A DNA stretch of 64,000 bases. It comes from Brachynemurus nebulosus. Taxonomy: Eukaryota; Arthropoda; Insecta; Neuroptera; Myrmeleontidae. Under the pieces are notes generated by a model. The model did not search any database, was not told the DNA's origin, and saw nothing but the letters and a program-made list of their open reading frames with translations. The position numbers were made by a program, and so were the translations under genes. Below are positions 10,626 through 21,357 of the stretch, piece by piece; position 1 is the stretch's first letter; the number at the start of each line of letters is the position of its first letter. Where the stretch lies: contig JAPWDM010000023.1 in assembly GCA_035578155.1 (NCBI GenBank), positions 992,001 to 1,056,000 on the forward strand, read 5' to 3'.

Positions 10626-11231
10626 CAGTGGTGGCGATGGGAGGGCCCCGGCGGCCTAGGGGGCCTCCGGCCGGCAGTGGTAAACTTATTCCTATGATTT
10701 TTTTAAACATTCAAATGGTTTTTGAATAGAGAAGACGTAAATAAAACAAATGCATTTGTCATTTGTTTCAATAATAATTGTTTCTAATTTTTGACTTACT
10801 GTTCTGCTCTGTGGTAGACAAGGAAAACTATCGATAGCACTGTCGAAACTATCGATGATTTTTTACAGTCGAGGAATTATCGATAGTACTATCGATATTT
10901 TATCGATAGTTTACTAAAAACCATCGGCTACTATCGGTAGCGCAGATTATCGATAGTTTTCCTTCTCTATACTCTGCGGTCCGTTGTGAGCGAGTGACCT
11001 TGACAGACAGCTTTTATCTGTGCGCGTGTATGTTGCCACTTGCCAGCCAGTCTTTAGTACAACAGTAAACACAGTCTCGTTATCGCACTCATCACTCTGC
11101 AGGGCCCGCTCCAGGGGGGGGGGGCAACCTGGGAATTTGCCCGAGGCGGCAAATTTTGTAACTGTAAAAAGAGGGCGGCATTTCTGTAAAAAGAGGACGG
11201 CATTTTTACAACTGACGAGCAAGAAAAACTG
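10626..11231. mobile_element. hAT-type insertion A (composite, right end unclear)
   Basis: GTTGGGTA occurs immediately before CAGTGGTGGCG (10618-10625) and again right after this segment (11232-11239), an 8-bp duplication typical of hAT elements. The left part is a strongly GC-rich hairpin (GGGCCCCGGCGGCC / GGGGGCCTCCGGCC, about 10640-10675). The right end (AAAAACTG) is a weak partner for the left TIR. The segment also includes the small MITE at 10820-10964 and an (G)n run near 11115. Confidence 0.5.
10820..10964. mobile_element. Tiny MITE rich in TATCGATA, 145 bp
   Basis: TIR AAGGAAAACTATCGATA at 10820 is inverted at 10948-10964. The octamer TATCGATA or one-base variants recur at least six times between. 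No TSD was identified. A TATCGATA and an AAGGAAAACTAT also sit in the loop of the palindrome near 35805-35835. Confidence 0.65.
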
Positions 11232-11239
11232 GTTGGGTA

Positions 11240-11446
11240 CAGTGGCGTAGCTAGGCGTGGGTGATGTGCGCCCACATCCACGGCCTCGCACTTAAAAAGG
11301 CCTCGCGAGTGACTGTCTTTCGTTTTTTTTTTTTTTTTTTTTGATTGTCACCTAATTTTTAAGATAGAAGTTTCAAAAAGAAAATTCAAGGAGGCCTCGC
11401 AAAAATTATCTTGCCCATTCCCCATTTTCGTCTTGCGACGCCACTG
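11240..11446. mobile_element. hAT MITE B, 207 bp
   Basis: Starts CAGTGGCGTAGC, ends GCGACGCCACTG, and is flanked by GTTGGGTA on both sides (11232-11239, 11447-11454). The CAGTGGCG(T)..CGCCACTG termini with an 8-bp TSD are standard hAT. Contains a T tract near 11325. Confidence 0.85.
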
Positions 11447-11960
11447 GTTGGGTATAGTTTATTTTTGGTGCTTTTGGAACTCCCAGACCCTGCCGGCCCT
11501 CATATAACATAATCTATATCCATTTAAAATAATTTAGGTCTCTAACAATGAACAAATTTTCAAAATCGGTGATGACTCCTTCTTGAAAAGCTAGTTAATT
11601 TTTATATTGGTAAATGAAACAGATATAAATATTGTTATTATATGACAAAAACAATGAAGCATTTATCGTACGGAAATTCAGCAAATTCCTTAATTTTTCT
11701 CAAAAGCTAGTTCATAACAATGTTTTAAAAGCTTATCTTATGTAATTTTTTACGCTCTTTTCAATGGTTTAAAAAAATTAAAATAATTTTTGAAATATGG
11801 CCAATTTTTTCAAAAAGTTATTAAAAATAGCGAAAAATAACCAAAATAGATTTTAAAAATCGGACGTATTTGGCTAACGAACTCATCCAAGTTTTTGGGA
11901 CTTTTGACCTTCTCACCTTCATAAAAATTGGATACTTCCTTCGAGAGTTATCGCGCATAC

Positions 11961-12024
<64 letters not shown>

Positions 12025-12145
12025 TTTAGTGAAGGTCTTTTTCAGTACCTCAAGGCCTCAAAACAAATTTCTGTCGTAGTCCCGAACTCAGCACTATGAC
12101 AACACGTTGTAATAGCTGAATCTCCAGAATGGAAATTTGCTAATA

Positions 12146-12777
12146 CATATTTTCGTAATACATTGGTACCAGTAACTAAATATTGTTTTTAGCTTTATAA
12201 CTACATAGGTATAGTGAGAAACACGACAACTGAAAATGACTCATTCACATAAATTTATGTTTTGGACAAACTCGTAATATAGCTATCGCTCACAAGATCG
12301 ACTATCTAATATATTGAAAAAGGATTGTAGAAATTATAATAATTTTTATATGTGACAAAATTTTATATTTGAAATGAGTAATCTTCAGTTTTTTAAAAAT
12401 ACGATTATATATAAATATGCCATGAAATCAAATTTTCATAACTTCTTGTAATTAAATGAAGCATGGCGAAAGATTCAAAAATAAAAGGAAGCCATATAAT
12501 AACTTAGGAAATTGCAGTTTAATACAAAAAACGTTTTCTGTGACCACGAAAATTTTATTAGATTGTACAAAACCTACTTCTTTAAGGCGTTACATCACTT
12601 TGAAATACCAAGAAAGAAGGTTTTATTGAAGAATTTTGTTCTTCGTAATGAATAATACAATCAATAAATAATATACGTTTAACGCAGACGCTTTTTTCGA
12701 AGAAATTCATGGTGGGTAGCATAACAATTTTCAAACAGTAGCCAGAATATACAATTTTTTTCCACATTTATACATAT
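12146..12777. other. AT-rich spacer, nothing recognised
   Basis: No inverted ends or repeats matched to the rest of the window. A 61-codon reverse frame here has no recognisable feature. Confidence 0.5.
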
Positions 12778-13058
12778 CGTCGGGGATAGTGCAAATACGG
12801 GTAACTAGCATTGGATAATTCCGCGTATCTGAAAAATGTAGCCAATTTAAAAATTCGCAGGTAGTGAACACAGAAACCTAATTAGCAGCTACCTCTTTGA
12901 TAGATACTTTGTTCGACTAACGGAGAGCAGGGAATCGCCCAATAACAATACCGCAGATCTACTGCCGGAAAGTGGCGATACCGCGTATGTGGTCACGTCT
13001 AATGTAGATACGCACTCTTTACCTATGGTATATACGCAGATTTGCACTATCCCCGACG
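12778..13058. mobile_element. MITE, 281 bp
   Basis: TIR CGTCGGGGATAGTGCAAAT at 12778 is inverted at 13040-13058 with perfect match over about 19 bp. The flanks are ATAT-like on both sides, so the TSD is ambiguous. The interior repeats GCGTAT and GGTAT motifs (CCGCGTATCTG, CCGCGTATGTGG, TAGATACGC). Confidence 0.8.
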
Positions 13059-13693
13059 ATATATTAGTTTTACTAAGCCGGTACACGAGATTATTGAAAA
13101 TATTCACTTATTGATAACTAGCATCAATCTGAACAAAAATTTTAAAAATTGATAAAAAATAAACTCTAATTTGTTTATAAAAAATGTATTCGTTAATCAA
13201 TTTTAAAAATCGTATATATCGCCCACGGTAATCTATCTAAGAAGCTACCGGTAAAATTTCAAGTCAGTCGGATGAAAATTGATGGAGTTATTTTTGTCCA
13301 CCATTTTAGAAAATGTAGTTTCGAGAAAAACGCATGTAAATCTGTGTATTTATAGAAATATAACTGACCTGTAATGAAAAAAAGTTATCGACTAAGCTAA
13401 GTGACTTCAAAATGCTACGCGAAGCGGGGCGGTGTTTTTTGAACGTTCCATAACCGCTCGAAGTCGTTTAAGAAATCGGCTTCAATACATCATTTAACGG
13501 CGTTAATACATCATTTAAGTCGACAAAAAAAGGGACCTTCTTTTTTTGAAAGTGATAGAACGCCTTAAACATAGTTTGATTTTAACATTGGCTATAAGAC
13601 GTAATTACATCACATTGGCATAAGACATAATGAATAACAATGCGGCAAATTTTATGCAATCTTCCTCCTTATTCGTTACAATCACAGAAATGT
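13059..13693. other. Spacer with possible transposon debris
   Basis: TTTCAAGTCAGTCGGATGAA near 13257 has the look of degraded repeat sequence, but I cannot place it. No coding sequence. Confidence 0.35.
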
Positions 13694-13890
13694 TAAGCCG
13701 GTTCTACACGATGCTACGAACGTTCCTTCCAACGTTCGATCGAACGTTTGAGGCAATTAAGTTCGATAGTTGGTGCGACGAATGTATCTGCTACACGGTG
13801 AATCGAATGTTTGATCCAATACGAATGATGATGTGTTGGTACAAACGTTTATTCAGTGGACGAGGCTGTTATCTGTCTGATGTTATCTCG
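13694..13890 (+). mobile_element. 5' half of a TIR element (truncated copy of 14140-14597)
   Basis: Matches 14140 onward from AAGCCGGTTCTACACGATGC through TCTGTCTGATGTTATCT nearly base for base. The similarity then stops where the dispersed repeat 13893-14138 begins. Overlapping ORFs at 13630-13968 and 14135-14380 give similar peptides only because of this duplication. Confidence 0.8.
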
Positions 13891-13892
13891 AA

Positions 13893-14138
13893 TTATAATA
13901 TTTCAAGAAGAGTTGTACGAATTAGAAAAGGTTATTTTGTACATGTGTCCCCAGCACTACCACCATAAGCATAATTGTGTGCTCAGATGATACATTTTTT
14001 GAGCTCAAAAGGCACTGACCTTTTAAATTTTTTTTATTTATCTGAACTTAAAATTCTAACGTGTTTCGAATTTCAGATTTTTACAAATTTTAAGAATCAA
14101 TCTAATGTAAGTATAGATATACAATAGTTGTTTCGTGT
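13893..14138 (+). repeat. Dispersed ~245-bp repeat, copy 2 (pairs with 1003-1250)
   Basis: Same orientation and near-identical to 1003-1250, including GTGTCCCCAGCACTACCACC and CTAACGTGTTTCGAATTTCA. It sits exactly between the truncated and full copies of a TIR element. Confidence 0.8.
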
Positions 14139-14139
14139 T

Positions 14140-14597
14140 AAGCGGGTTCTACACGATGCTACGAACGTTACTTCCAACGTTCGATCGAACGTTTGAAGCA
14201 ATTAAGTTCGACAGTTGGTGCGACGAATGTATCTGCTACACGGTGAATCGAATGTTTGATCCAATACGAATGATGATGTGTTGGTACCCAGTGGACGACG
14301 CTGCTATCTGTCTGATGTTATCTCTAATGTTATACACTGATGTTGTCTCTCTTCACATGAACGAGTCGTGCAGCTGCTGAGTCGAACCAACCAACGCAAC
14401 CAACATTGACCTTCAAACGTTCGAAGCATCCCTTTGACTCGGTGCAAGAATACCGACATCGAGCGTGACATGGCCAAATGCGAATGTTTGACGCTCGACA
14501 TTGGACACTCGTAGGTTCGAACAACGGCCACACGATGCGATGAACCATCGAACGTCCAATGTTGGAAGGTGTTCGTAGCATCGTGTAGAACCGGCTT
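14140..14597. mobile_element. TIR element, 458 bp
   Basis: Left end AAGCGGGTTCTACACGATGC; the complement of the right end (14597 leftward) reads AAGCCGGTTCTACACGATGC. Similarity continues through TACGAACG, CTTCCAACGTT and GAACGTTTGA. Internal GTTCGA/TCGAAC motifs are dense. No transposase was seen. Confidence 0.85.
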
Positions 14598-15406
14598 TAT
14601 AATAATTTGCAATACAAATAAAGAGTGGGCTTATTGTTAGTGTAGAAAATCAGTTTATTGACCACAATTTACTGTAACGACTGCAACTAATATTTACTAA
14701 TATGTAAATTATTGCCTATTTAATTAAGAATTACTGAAAATTCCACTTAAAGTCACTTTATTTTATAGTATATTTATTAATAAGAATTTTACCCTCGTAT
14801 ATATTATAACATAACAAACTGCAACTGACAAATACAAAACTAGAAATTTTATTAAGACTTACATTGCGTAAAAAATAATTCTATTTTAGCAAAAAAGTTA
14901 GGCCAGACGCTTATACGGTACTGTTTATAAGACATCATTCAACGATGTATAACGAAAAACTCACTTTTCCCATAAACTTCACAATACTCAATAACTTCAC
15001 GAGATATAAATCCTCTTAAAGGAGTCTGGTAATGTTTTCCCGATAAGCAACAGCCTAACTGTTTGTAAGACTTCTTTCTACAGTATATATACGAATAATC
15101 TCAAATTATGTCACCTATGAGAGTTTTAAAAATAATTAAATATAATTTTAAAAAAAAAAAATAATTCTTTCAATAACTTTTAAATAGTTTTACAAATCTG
15201 TAGTACATGAACTAATTTTGAAGTCGATTGTCAGAGAAAATCTAACAATTTGCGTTAAAGAAAAAGGAAAATGGAAAATAACAATTTATTTTAATATATT
15301 GTACTTAGGTATTATTTAACAAATGAATCAAAATACACAATATTTTTGTTATTAATTCAATTATGTAATTTTTATTTGGTAAATAAATAAATTTAGAAAG
15401 TAGTTA
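14598..15406. other. AT-rich spacer, nothing recognised
   Basis: No inverted ends, tandem arrays or protein-like frames seen. Confidence 0.5.
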
Positions 15407-16864
15407 GGGTTGACCGGGGTAAATGTGAATTGGGGCAATTGTGAACGGCGCCTATAATTTCTAAAATAACATTAATTTTGTTAAAAATCAAATCTTAGTA
15501 TGTTTTTCTGTCCTTTCTTAATATGCTATTAAAATTTCATAATAATTCTCCAAGTATTAGTATCTTTTTTTTTATTTTGAATAAACCTTTGCAAAATTTT
15601 GTGTATCTTACTTCGACCAATCCTCAAAAAAAAATTTTTTTTAAATACATTTTCTTTTTTTAAAAGGTAAGAAATGGATAAAGGTACTTCTAAAGAAGTG
15701 GTCTAAAGCCTGAGGCGGTTCCTTATTAACTGCTAAAGAAATTGGACAATTTATTACCAATTCACAATTACCCCATGATTTTAAAATTCCGGGGTAATTG
15801 TGAACGTCATTCACAAATGCCCCCATCCGGTCAAAAATTTCAGTAGTGTCCTTTTCAGTTATTGTACAAGTTTCCGTTGTACAAACAACACACAAAAAAA
15901 AAAATAGATTGTTGTTTTTTGTTCATGTAAACTGAATGTACTTCCTTGAAAAAGTCTTATTTTCCTTGTTTTTGTGTGAAAATCATGTAATTTTTTTATT
16001 TTTTATTTGATAAAATGACAAAATATCATCAAAATATCATTTTTAGCTTGTAACAAATTTGTTCTTACAATTTTTGTTATTTTTATTTAACTTTGATTTT
16101 TTGTACAAATTTGAGGTATGCGTAACTCAATTTTGCAGAGGGCCATATATTAGATTTAGAATGTGTAGGCGGGCCAGGTTAAAATAAAAAAATTGAAACT
16201 TACTGCAAAAAGACTACAACCGGCGGGGAGGGGCGCAGTGTGCGCTACGTGCACAGACGAAACAGAAGCCGCTTTCGCGCGCGCGACAGAGATAAAAGCA
16301 TAACTAACACTCTCGCTCGTCTAGGCACGCGCTACTCTTGAAGTTACTTATAATTAAAGCGCGCACATTTTTGAACTTCCGTACACGCATCGAGTGCTGT
16401 CTAAAATCTCTAAAAACAAGATTCTTCTTTCTGTGATATAATGTGATCGCGGGCCATATTGATATGGTGCGAGGGCCGGATGCGGCCCGCGGGCCGTATC
16501 TTTGACATGACTGTGCTAAAGTATGATGAAAAATTTGAAAGTGGGGTAAATATGAAGAATTTGAGTTGGTCCTTACTCTGATGTACCTCACTCCTTTTGT
16601 AATCCATTCTAAATAATTTTTCTGATGGCATTCACATTTACCCCGAAATTCATAAGATTTGCAAAACCGCACCGGGGAAATGTGAATGGCTTATAAAATT
16701 TTTGTTTTTCATACAAATTTGCTCAAAATTTGTGTGGAGCATCCTGAATAATGTAGAATTGAAAAATAAATCAACCATAATGTGATATATAAAATAAAAA
16801 ATACTTAAAACAACGCTTTTATCTCAATTCATGAAAATCCATTCACAATTACCCCGGTCAACCC
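15407..16864. mobile_element. TA-inserting TIR element R, 1458 bp
   Basis: TIR GGGTTGACCGGGGTAAATGT at 15407 is inverted at 16864 (one difference in the first 20), flanked by TA (15405-15406, 16865-16866). Internal sequences echo the TIR: GGGGCAATTGTGAAC, GGGGTAATTGTGAACG, GGGGTAAATATGAA, GGGGAAATGTGAATGG. No transposase was recognised; the reverse frame at 15641-15895 shows no known motif. The TA target suggests the Tc1/mariner superfamily. A hAT-like fragment lies inside (16135-16512). Confidence 0.8.
16135..16512 (-). mobile_element. hAT-like fragment nested in element R
   Basis: Reading in reverse from 16512: CAGTCATGTCAAAGATACGG, then CCCGCGGGCCGCATCCGGCC, the highly characteristic start of many animal hAT MITEs. 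The other end (CAGAGGGCCATATATTAG at 16135) is degenerate and no 8-bp TSD was found, so it is probably truncated. It is markedly GC-richer than its surroundings and includes GCGCGCGCGAC near 16277. Confidence 0.55.
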
Positions 16865-16866
16865 TA

Positions 16867-17862
16867 CTGAAAATTAAGAAAAATTTGGTTTATTACTTTA
16901 ATCATTATGCTTATTACTGAAATCGTATTGGCAACTACTTTCTGATAAACGCCTAAGAAAGGCAGAGGAAAACTAAACAGTAAAAAATAAATAGGCATGT
17001 ATTAAATTCCCAGACTTCTAATTGTAAGATATCATAACAGATACAAAAATGGAAAACTAGTTTGAAATTTGTTTTAAAAACAAAATTATTTAATACTGTC
17101 GATAACTTACGTCTTACTGTATACTTCGGACAAAATTTTTTCTCTAAATTTACACTAAACCGTGCATTCTTTCCTGTCCAAACTATGTAATTAAATTTTT
17201 TCAGAGTTACGGATAATAAATAAAAAAATAAATATAAATAAAATATATAAATTGTTTTTGTTGTCGTATAGAAATAGGTAAAATCAATGGTCGATGACAT
17301 ACAGTTTACATCCATTTTAGGAGATCCAACTGTAATCATAGCAGATAGATAAAACTTGTCTACGAGCCTGTTTTCATTCCAGTTTCCATTCCAGGTATAT
17401 GTACTTACATTAAAGCAAATAGGTAAACCAATTATGTACTATTATAATTTATGTTATAAAATTGTATTGTTTGCTAATAAATTTATTTATCATTGTTTTA
17501 AGGCGGTTAATCAAAAAATCGTAAATTAATATTATTTAATTATGAAATTTCCATTGTTTTAATTCAAAAATTACGTTCGTATAAGCTCATTTTATAATTA
17601 TAAAAATAATTATAATTTTTCGGGGTTTTTAAAATTTGTTTCAGAATTTGTTAATTTTTGAAAGAAGTTAATTATTTGTTTATCGCAGAACATTATAGAA
17701 ACAGTCTACATAAATAATATAAAAATCTGTCGTTCGTAAGGTGCAATGTAGTGCAATTTACACCGCTTCTGATTTAGTCTGTTACTGTTCGTCATGGGGT
17801 TCACGTCGTAACGAGTATCATTGTTTTTTCAATCAACTCGTGAAATTTAAACAGAAAAAAAT
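16867..17862. other. AT-rich spacer, nothing recognised
   Basis: A 128-codon reverse frame (16953-17339) is Phe/Tyr/Lys-rich, as expected for chance translation of AT-rich DNA, with no motif. Confidence 0.5.
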
Positions 17863-17961
17863 ATGAAGTGTGTCGTATCTAGGTGTAAAAATTCTGAACA
17901 AAAAAATTTTCAAAATATAGGGATATCTTTATCTCCAAAAATTATCAAAATAAAGGGATAA
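17863..17961 (+). pseudogene. Short THAP-like N-terminal relic
   Basis: A 32-codon frame starts MKCVVSRCKNSEQK and continues to GISLSPK before a stop. THAP domains begin with a Cys pair spaced like this and then GISxHxxP. Here the His is replaced and everything after is lost. The preceding ~100 bp are slightly GC-richer than the flanks. The resemblance is short, so this is tentative. It could be a decayed start of another THAP transposase or chance. Confidence 0.3.
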
Positions 17962-18063
17962 ATTTATTTTTAATTGTTGGTTGTTAGTTACAAAGGACGG
18001 CCATAACAGTATATATACTATATATATGCAAGCTGCGTAATCATTCACTAACACATTACACTA

Positions 18064-18850
18064 AAGCACCCCCTAGACAATCAATATATTGATCAATATG
18101 CATTGATCAATACGTATTGAAGGTTCCATTAATACGCTTCAATATAGCTTCAATATGAGCTCCATCAATACGATGACTAGATATTTTTGTGAGATGTGCT
18201 TTTATGATTTTTGATTGTGTTTGGAAAATTCGTGATCTGTTGTGCAAGTTTTTATTTTTATTACTTATTTTTTCCAATATAAAATAATGGTGTTTTGGTT
18301 TGGGGATATCGTCAGTTGATGCTCCTGATCACTTCGCACTTTCAATAGCCCTGGAGTCTTTCTTGAAATTAGAACGCAAAGTATTAATATTTTTTTTTTT
18401 CAGTTTGTCCACAGTAAAGTCTAGTTTTATGCAAATTAATGCATCAACGATCTTTTCCATACATATCCGCTTCTTAGCTTGATTAAAGTAATCTTTCGAC
18501 TTAACTTTCCACAGTTAATTAATAGTAAAATAAACTCACGTTCGGACTCACTCACTTTAGTGAAAATTTTTCACTAAAGTCGGCCATCACGTAGGTAGTA
18601 AAATACATATATTGTTAACACTTCGATATCTAAAACAAGACTAATGCAAATATTGATCAATAATATACCTTATAAACGTCAATATGAGCATCAATATAGC
18701 TTCCATCAATACGCTTCAATATAAATTTCTATCAATATTCTTCAATATGCTATCAATATGTTTGAAGCTCTCCTAAACGATCAATATAGCCTTTCAATAC
18801 GTATTGATCAATGCATATTGATCAATATATTGATCGTCTAGAGGGTGCTT
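18064..18850. mobile_element. TIR element with ATTGATC-rich arms, 787 bp
   Basis: AAGCACCCCCTAGACAATCA at 18064 pairs with the complement of 18831-18850 (AAGCACCCTCTAGACGATCA). The TIR continues through ATATTGATCAATATGCATTG for about 58 bp. Each arm is a string of ATCAATA/TATTGAT variants that are themselves palindromic. AACACATT occurs next to each end, but at the left it is separated by a few bases, so the TSD is uncertain. No transposase. Confidence 0.8.
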
Positions 18851-21251
18851 AACACATTTGCATGTTTGTGTAGATATACAATGATATGTTTTGTTGTATT
18901 TCTGTGTATCATAATCGTTTGGTAGGGGTAGCGGTGTCCACGTCATTAGCCGGCGACAGCGGGCACGGTAGTTATGAAATATAAAATTAGGATCTATACA
19001 TATATCCATGTTTTTTATTTTGGTGCAGGGCGGGGGTCGTCGAAGCAAAATTACTTCCAATTTTTTATATACTTATATTTTGTGCATTAATAATTAAAAA
19101 ATTACATGTTCAAAAATGATTTATTATCATTAGAATGCTTTGTTGCACTAACCTCCTTAAAATATTATTTTTAAAAATAATAATTTGCAATTATGCAAAC
19201 AATTTTTTGTAAATAGTTCGAAAAAAAAATTGATTTTTCAGTAAAAACAACTAAAAAACTAACGAATAAAGAAAAAGTATTAGACGTTATAAACTTTTTA
19301 GACATTTTTGGAATTTTCTCTTTATTAATAGATACCCTACTTAAATAGAGTCACGTAATCTGTTGGAAGAATGAATTTCAATAATTTTTTTTTCTGATTA
19401 ATATGCATAGACAAAGATGTGTAACTTTCTCTACGACCTATTTATTAATTGAAAGACGCAAATTCTTTCGATAATCGAATTGTTTTATTAATTTGTATGA
19501 AAACTATAACTCAAAAAATAATAAATTATATTCGTTTAATTAATTTTAGCAAATATACATATAAATAATGGCTATTGGTCTTTTTAAATAACGAAATTAT
19601 TTGGAAATATTAAATAATTGATAAAACATAAATTTATAATCAACCTGTACAATTTGAACAATTTTAAAATTAAATTCTGTATTGCTGCCTTTCTTTTGTT
19701 AACATTTTAAAAAATTTTAAAATATATTCAACTAATTTTACTCTATCGTTGATTGTTGAAACTACAACAAACACTAATATAAAAGTATAGAGAAACCTGT
19801 ATTACCGTACCGAACTATTGCTAGTAGATATGAGATGTCGACACATACACCATTATTTTACCAACTAATACATTCCTAAAGTATGCTATAACCCCTATAA
19901 CAGTACAAATGTCGTTTCATAACTAGTGTTCGAAATCTTGCGGTGCTGACAGGACCGTACTTATATTTTCAAAACTTAAAACGTTAAAAAATCGGGCTAA
20001 ATACATTTTTTTTTTAAAAAATTGTATCGGTATATTCTCTATTAACCATCAGCTGTTAATAAAAATTAGTTTCAAGTTACAAAAAAGCGTTATTTTAAAA
20101 AAGTACAAAAATTTTAATTTTTTTTAAATTAAAATTGTTGAAAATTTGACTGACTGACTGTAACTTAAAACTTGTTAATAAAAAAATAAGCTGTCATTTA
20201 AAAAAATATTTTTTGGAAAACATAATAATGTGTTGTCTCTCTCACATTTTACTGGGAGAAAAAAGACAATTGATACACATAAATCATTCACTGGTTACAT
20301 CAAAACATACCTTAACACAATACATAAAATTAAAATCGGACCAAGCAAGTTGTGACAATAAATGTATACACGCATATCTAAAATATATTCAAAACATATC
20401 AGTATAAGAGGATATTGTCCGTATATAGGCATCCATAATTACCTGTTGTATATATTTAAAATCGCATCAAAATGTTTTATCTAAAATAAATAAACAATTT
20501 TTAATACCTTAAAAAAATAAAGACAATACTGTCAGCCCCGCAACCTCTTCGATCACTATTCATAACTAATTGTAAAATCAGCACTTCCACTACTACTCAG
20601 CACTTCCACCAATCAAAGCGTGTCATAAGAGAAATTTTAAGGATATTTTTCAAGTTTCTACACTTTTTACTGATAATTATGTCAATAGAAAATGCATTTT
20701 TCGTGAGAATAACAATTTCAATTATGATCTATATTAGTAAATGTCAGGATAAAGATTACAATCAACTACGGAAATATTAAATTTATTATAAAAATATCAT
20801 TGTAAAACATTACGAAACAGAACAGATAATTAAATAATTTTGAGAAATGGGTATTTTTTAAAGAAATATGTATAATAATATTACATTATTAAAAATTTAC
20901 ACATATAGTTCGATTTACTGTTCTTATTACGTATTTTTTTTAATTATTACTTTAGTTTGCTGCGTAGGAAATGTTTAACAGGAAAAACCGTTAACTGCAA
21001 GCAAATATTTATGCCAACAATAAAAATTTTTTTACTAAGACCTCTTTTTCTACTTTAAGTATAATTTTATTGCTAGATATGTAATATTATAACTACATTT
21101 TATAAGAATTTTGTTTTTGTGACAATTTAACTCATATAATATTTAATCCCATGAGTATTTTAGTTTTTTCACTGCTGTCGTGAAAAAGTCAAGACAGATT
21201 TTTACAGCGAAAAAAATTGGTTTACAGATAAATTTTTTTACAGATATATGC
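18851..21251. other. Long AT-rich stretch without recognised features
   Basis: About 2.4 kb of stop-rich AT-rich DNA. No TIR pair, tandem array or protein motif was seen. An 88-codon reverse frame (18794-19060) begins inside this stretch but has no motif. Confidence 0.5.
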
Positions 21252-21280
21252 GATTCGCTTCGAGCCGAAAGTATAGCCAC
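21252..21280 (-). repeat. Dispersed 29-bp sequence (pairs inverted with 40969-40998)
   Basis: ATTCGCTTCGAGCCGAAAGT followed by ATAGCCAC is matched in inverse orientation at 40969-40998 with few differences. Probably the terminus of a dispersed element whose body I could not delimit. Confidence 0.5.
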
Positions 21281-21357
21281 CTACATCGAATGATTATTTA
21301 ACAATTTATCAGGACATTTTACTATTTAAATAAATGGAAAATATATCAAAAAAACTG

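Larger units (their letters stand above)
10360..12145 (-). mobile_element. Helentron/DINE-like element, copy C2
   Basis: Begins ATACTCCTGTCGCAGCATCT with AACATAGCGAATTCC and ends GGAAATTTGCTA at about 12142. Carries diverged ~120-bp tandem units (TTTTCAAAATCGGTT, CCATTTAAAATAATTTA), seen near 10430-10620 and 11455-11575. These are followed by GGCTAACGAACTCATCC, TCGAGAGTTATCGCGC, an (AT)n tract (11961-12020) and AAATTTTAGTGAAG. hAT-type sequence at 10626-11446 splits the tandem array. Confidence 0.75.

Noticed and set aside
13630..14612. Pairs of similar ORFs of 81-112 codons
   Set aside because: Similarity comes from a duplicated TIR element, frames are open on both strands, and there is no motif.
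16953..17339. 128-codon reverse ORF
   Set aside because: Phe/Tyr/Leu/Lys-rich as expected from AT-rich DNA; no motif, no neighbouring element.
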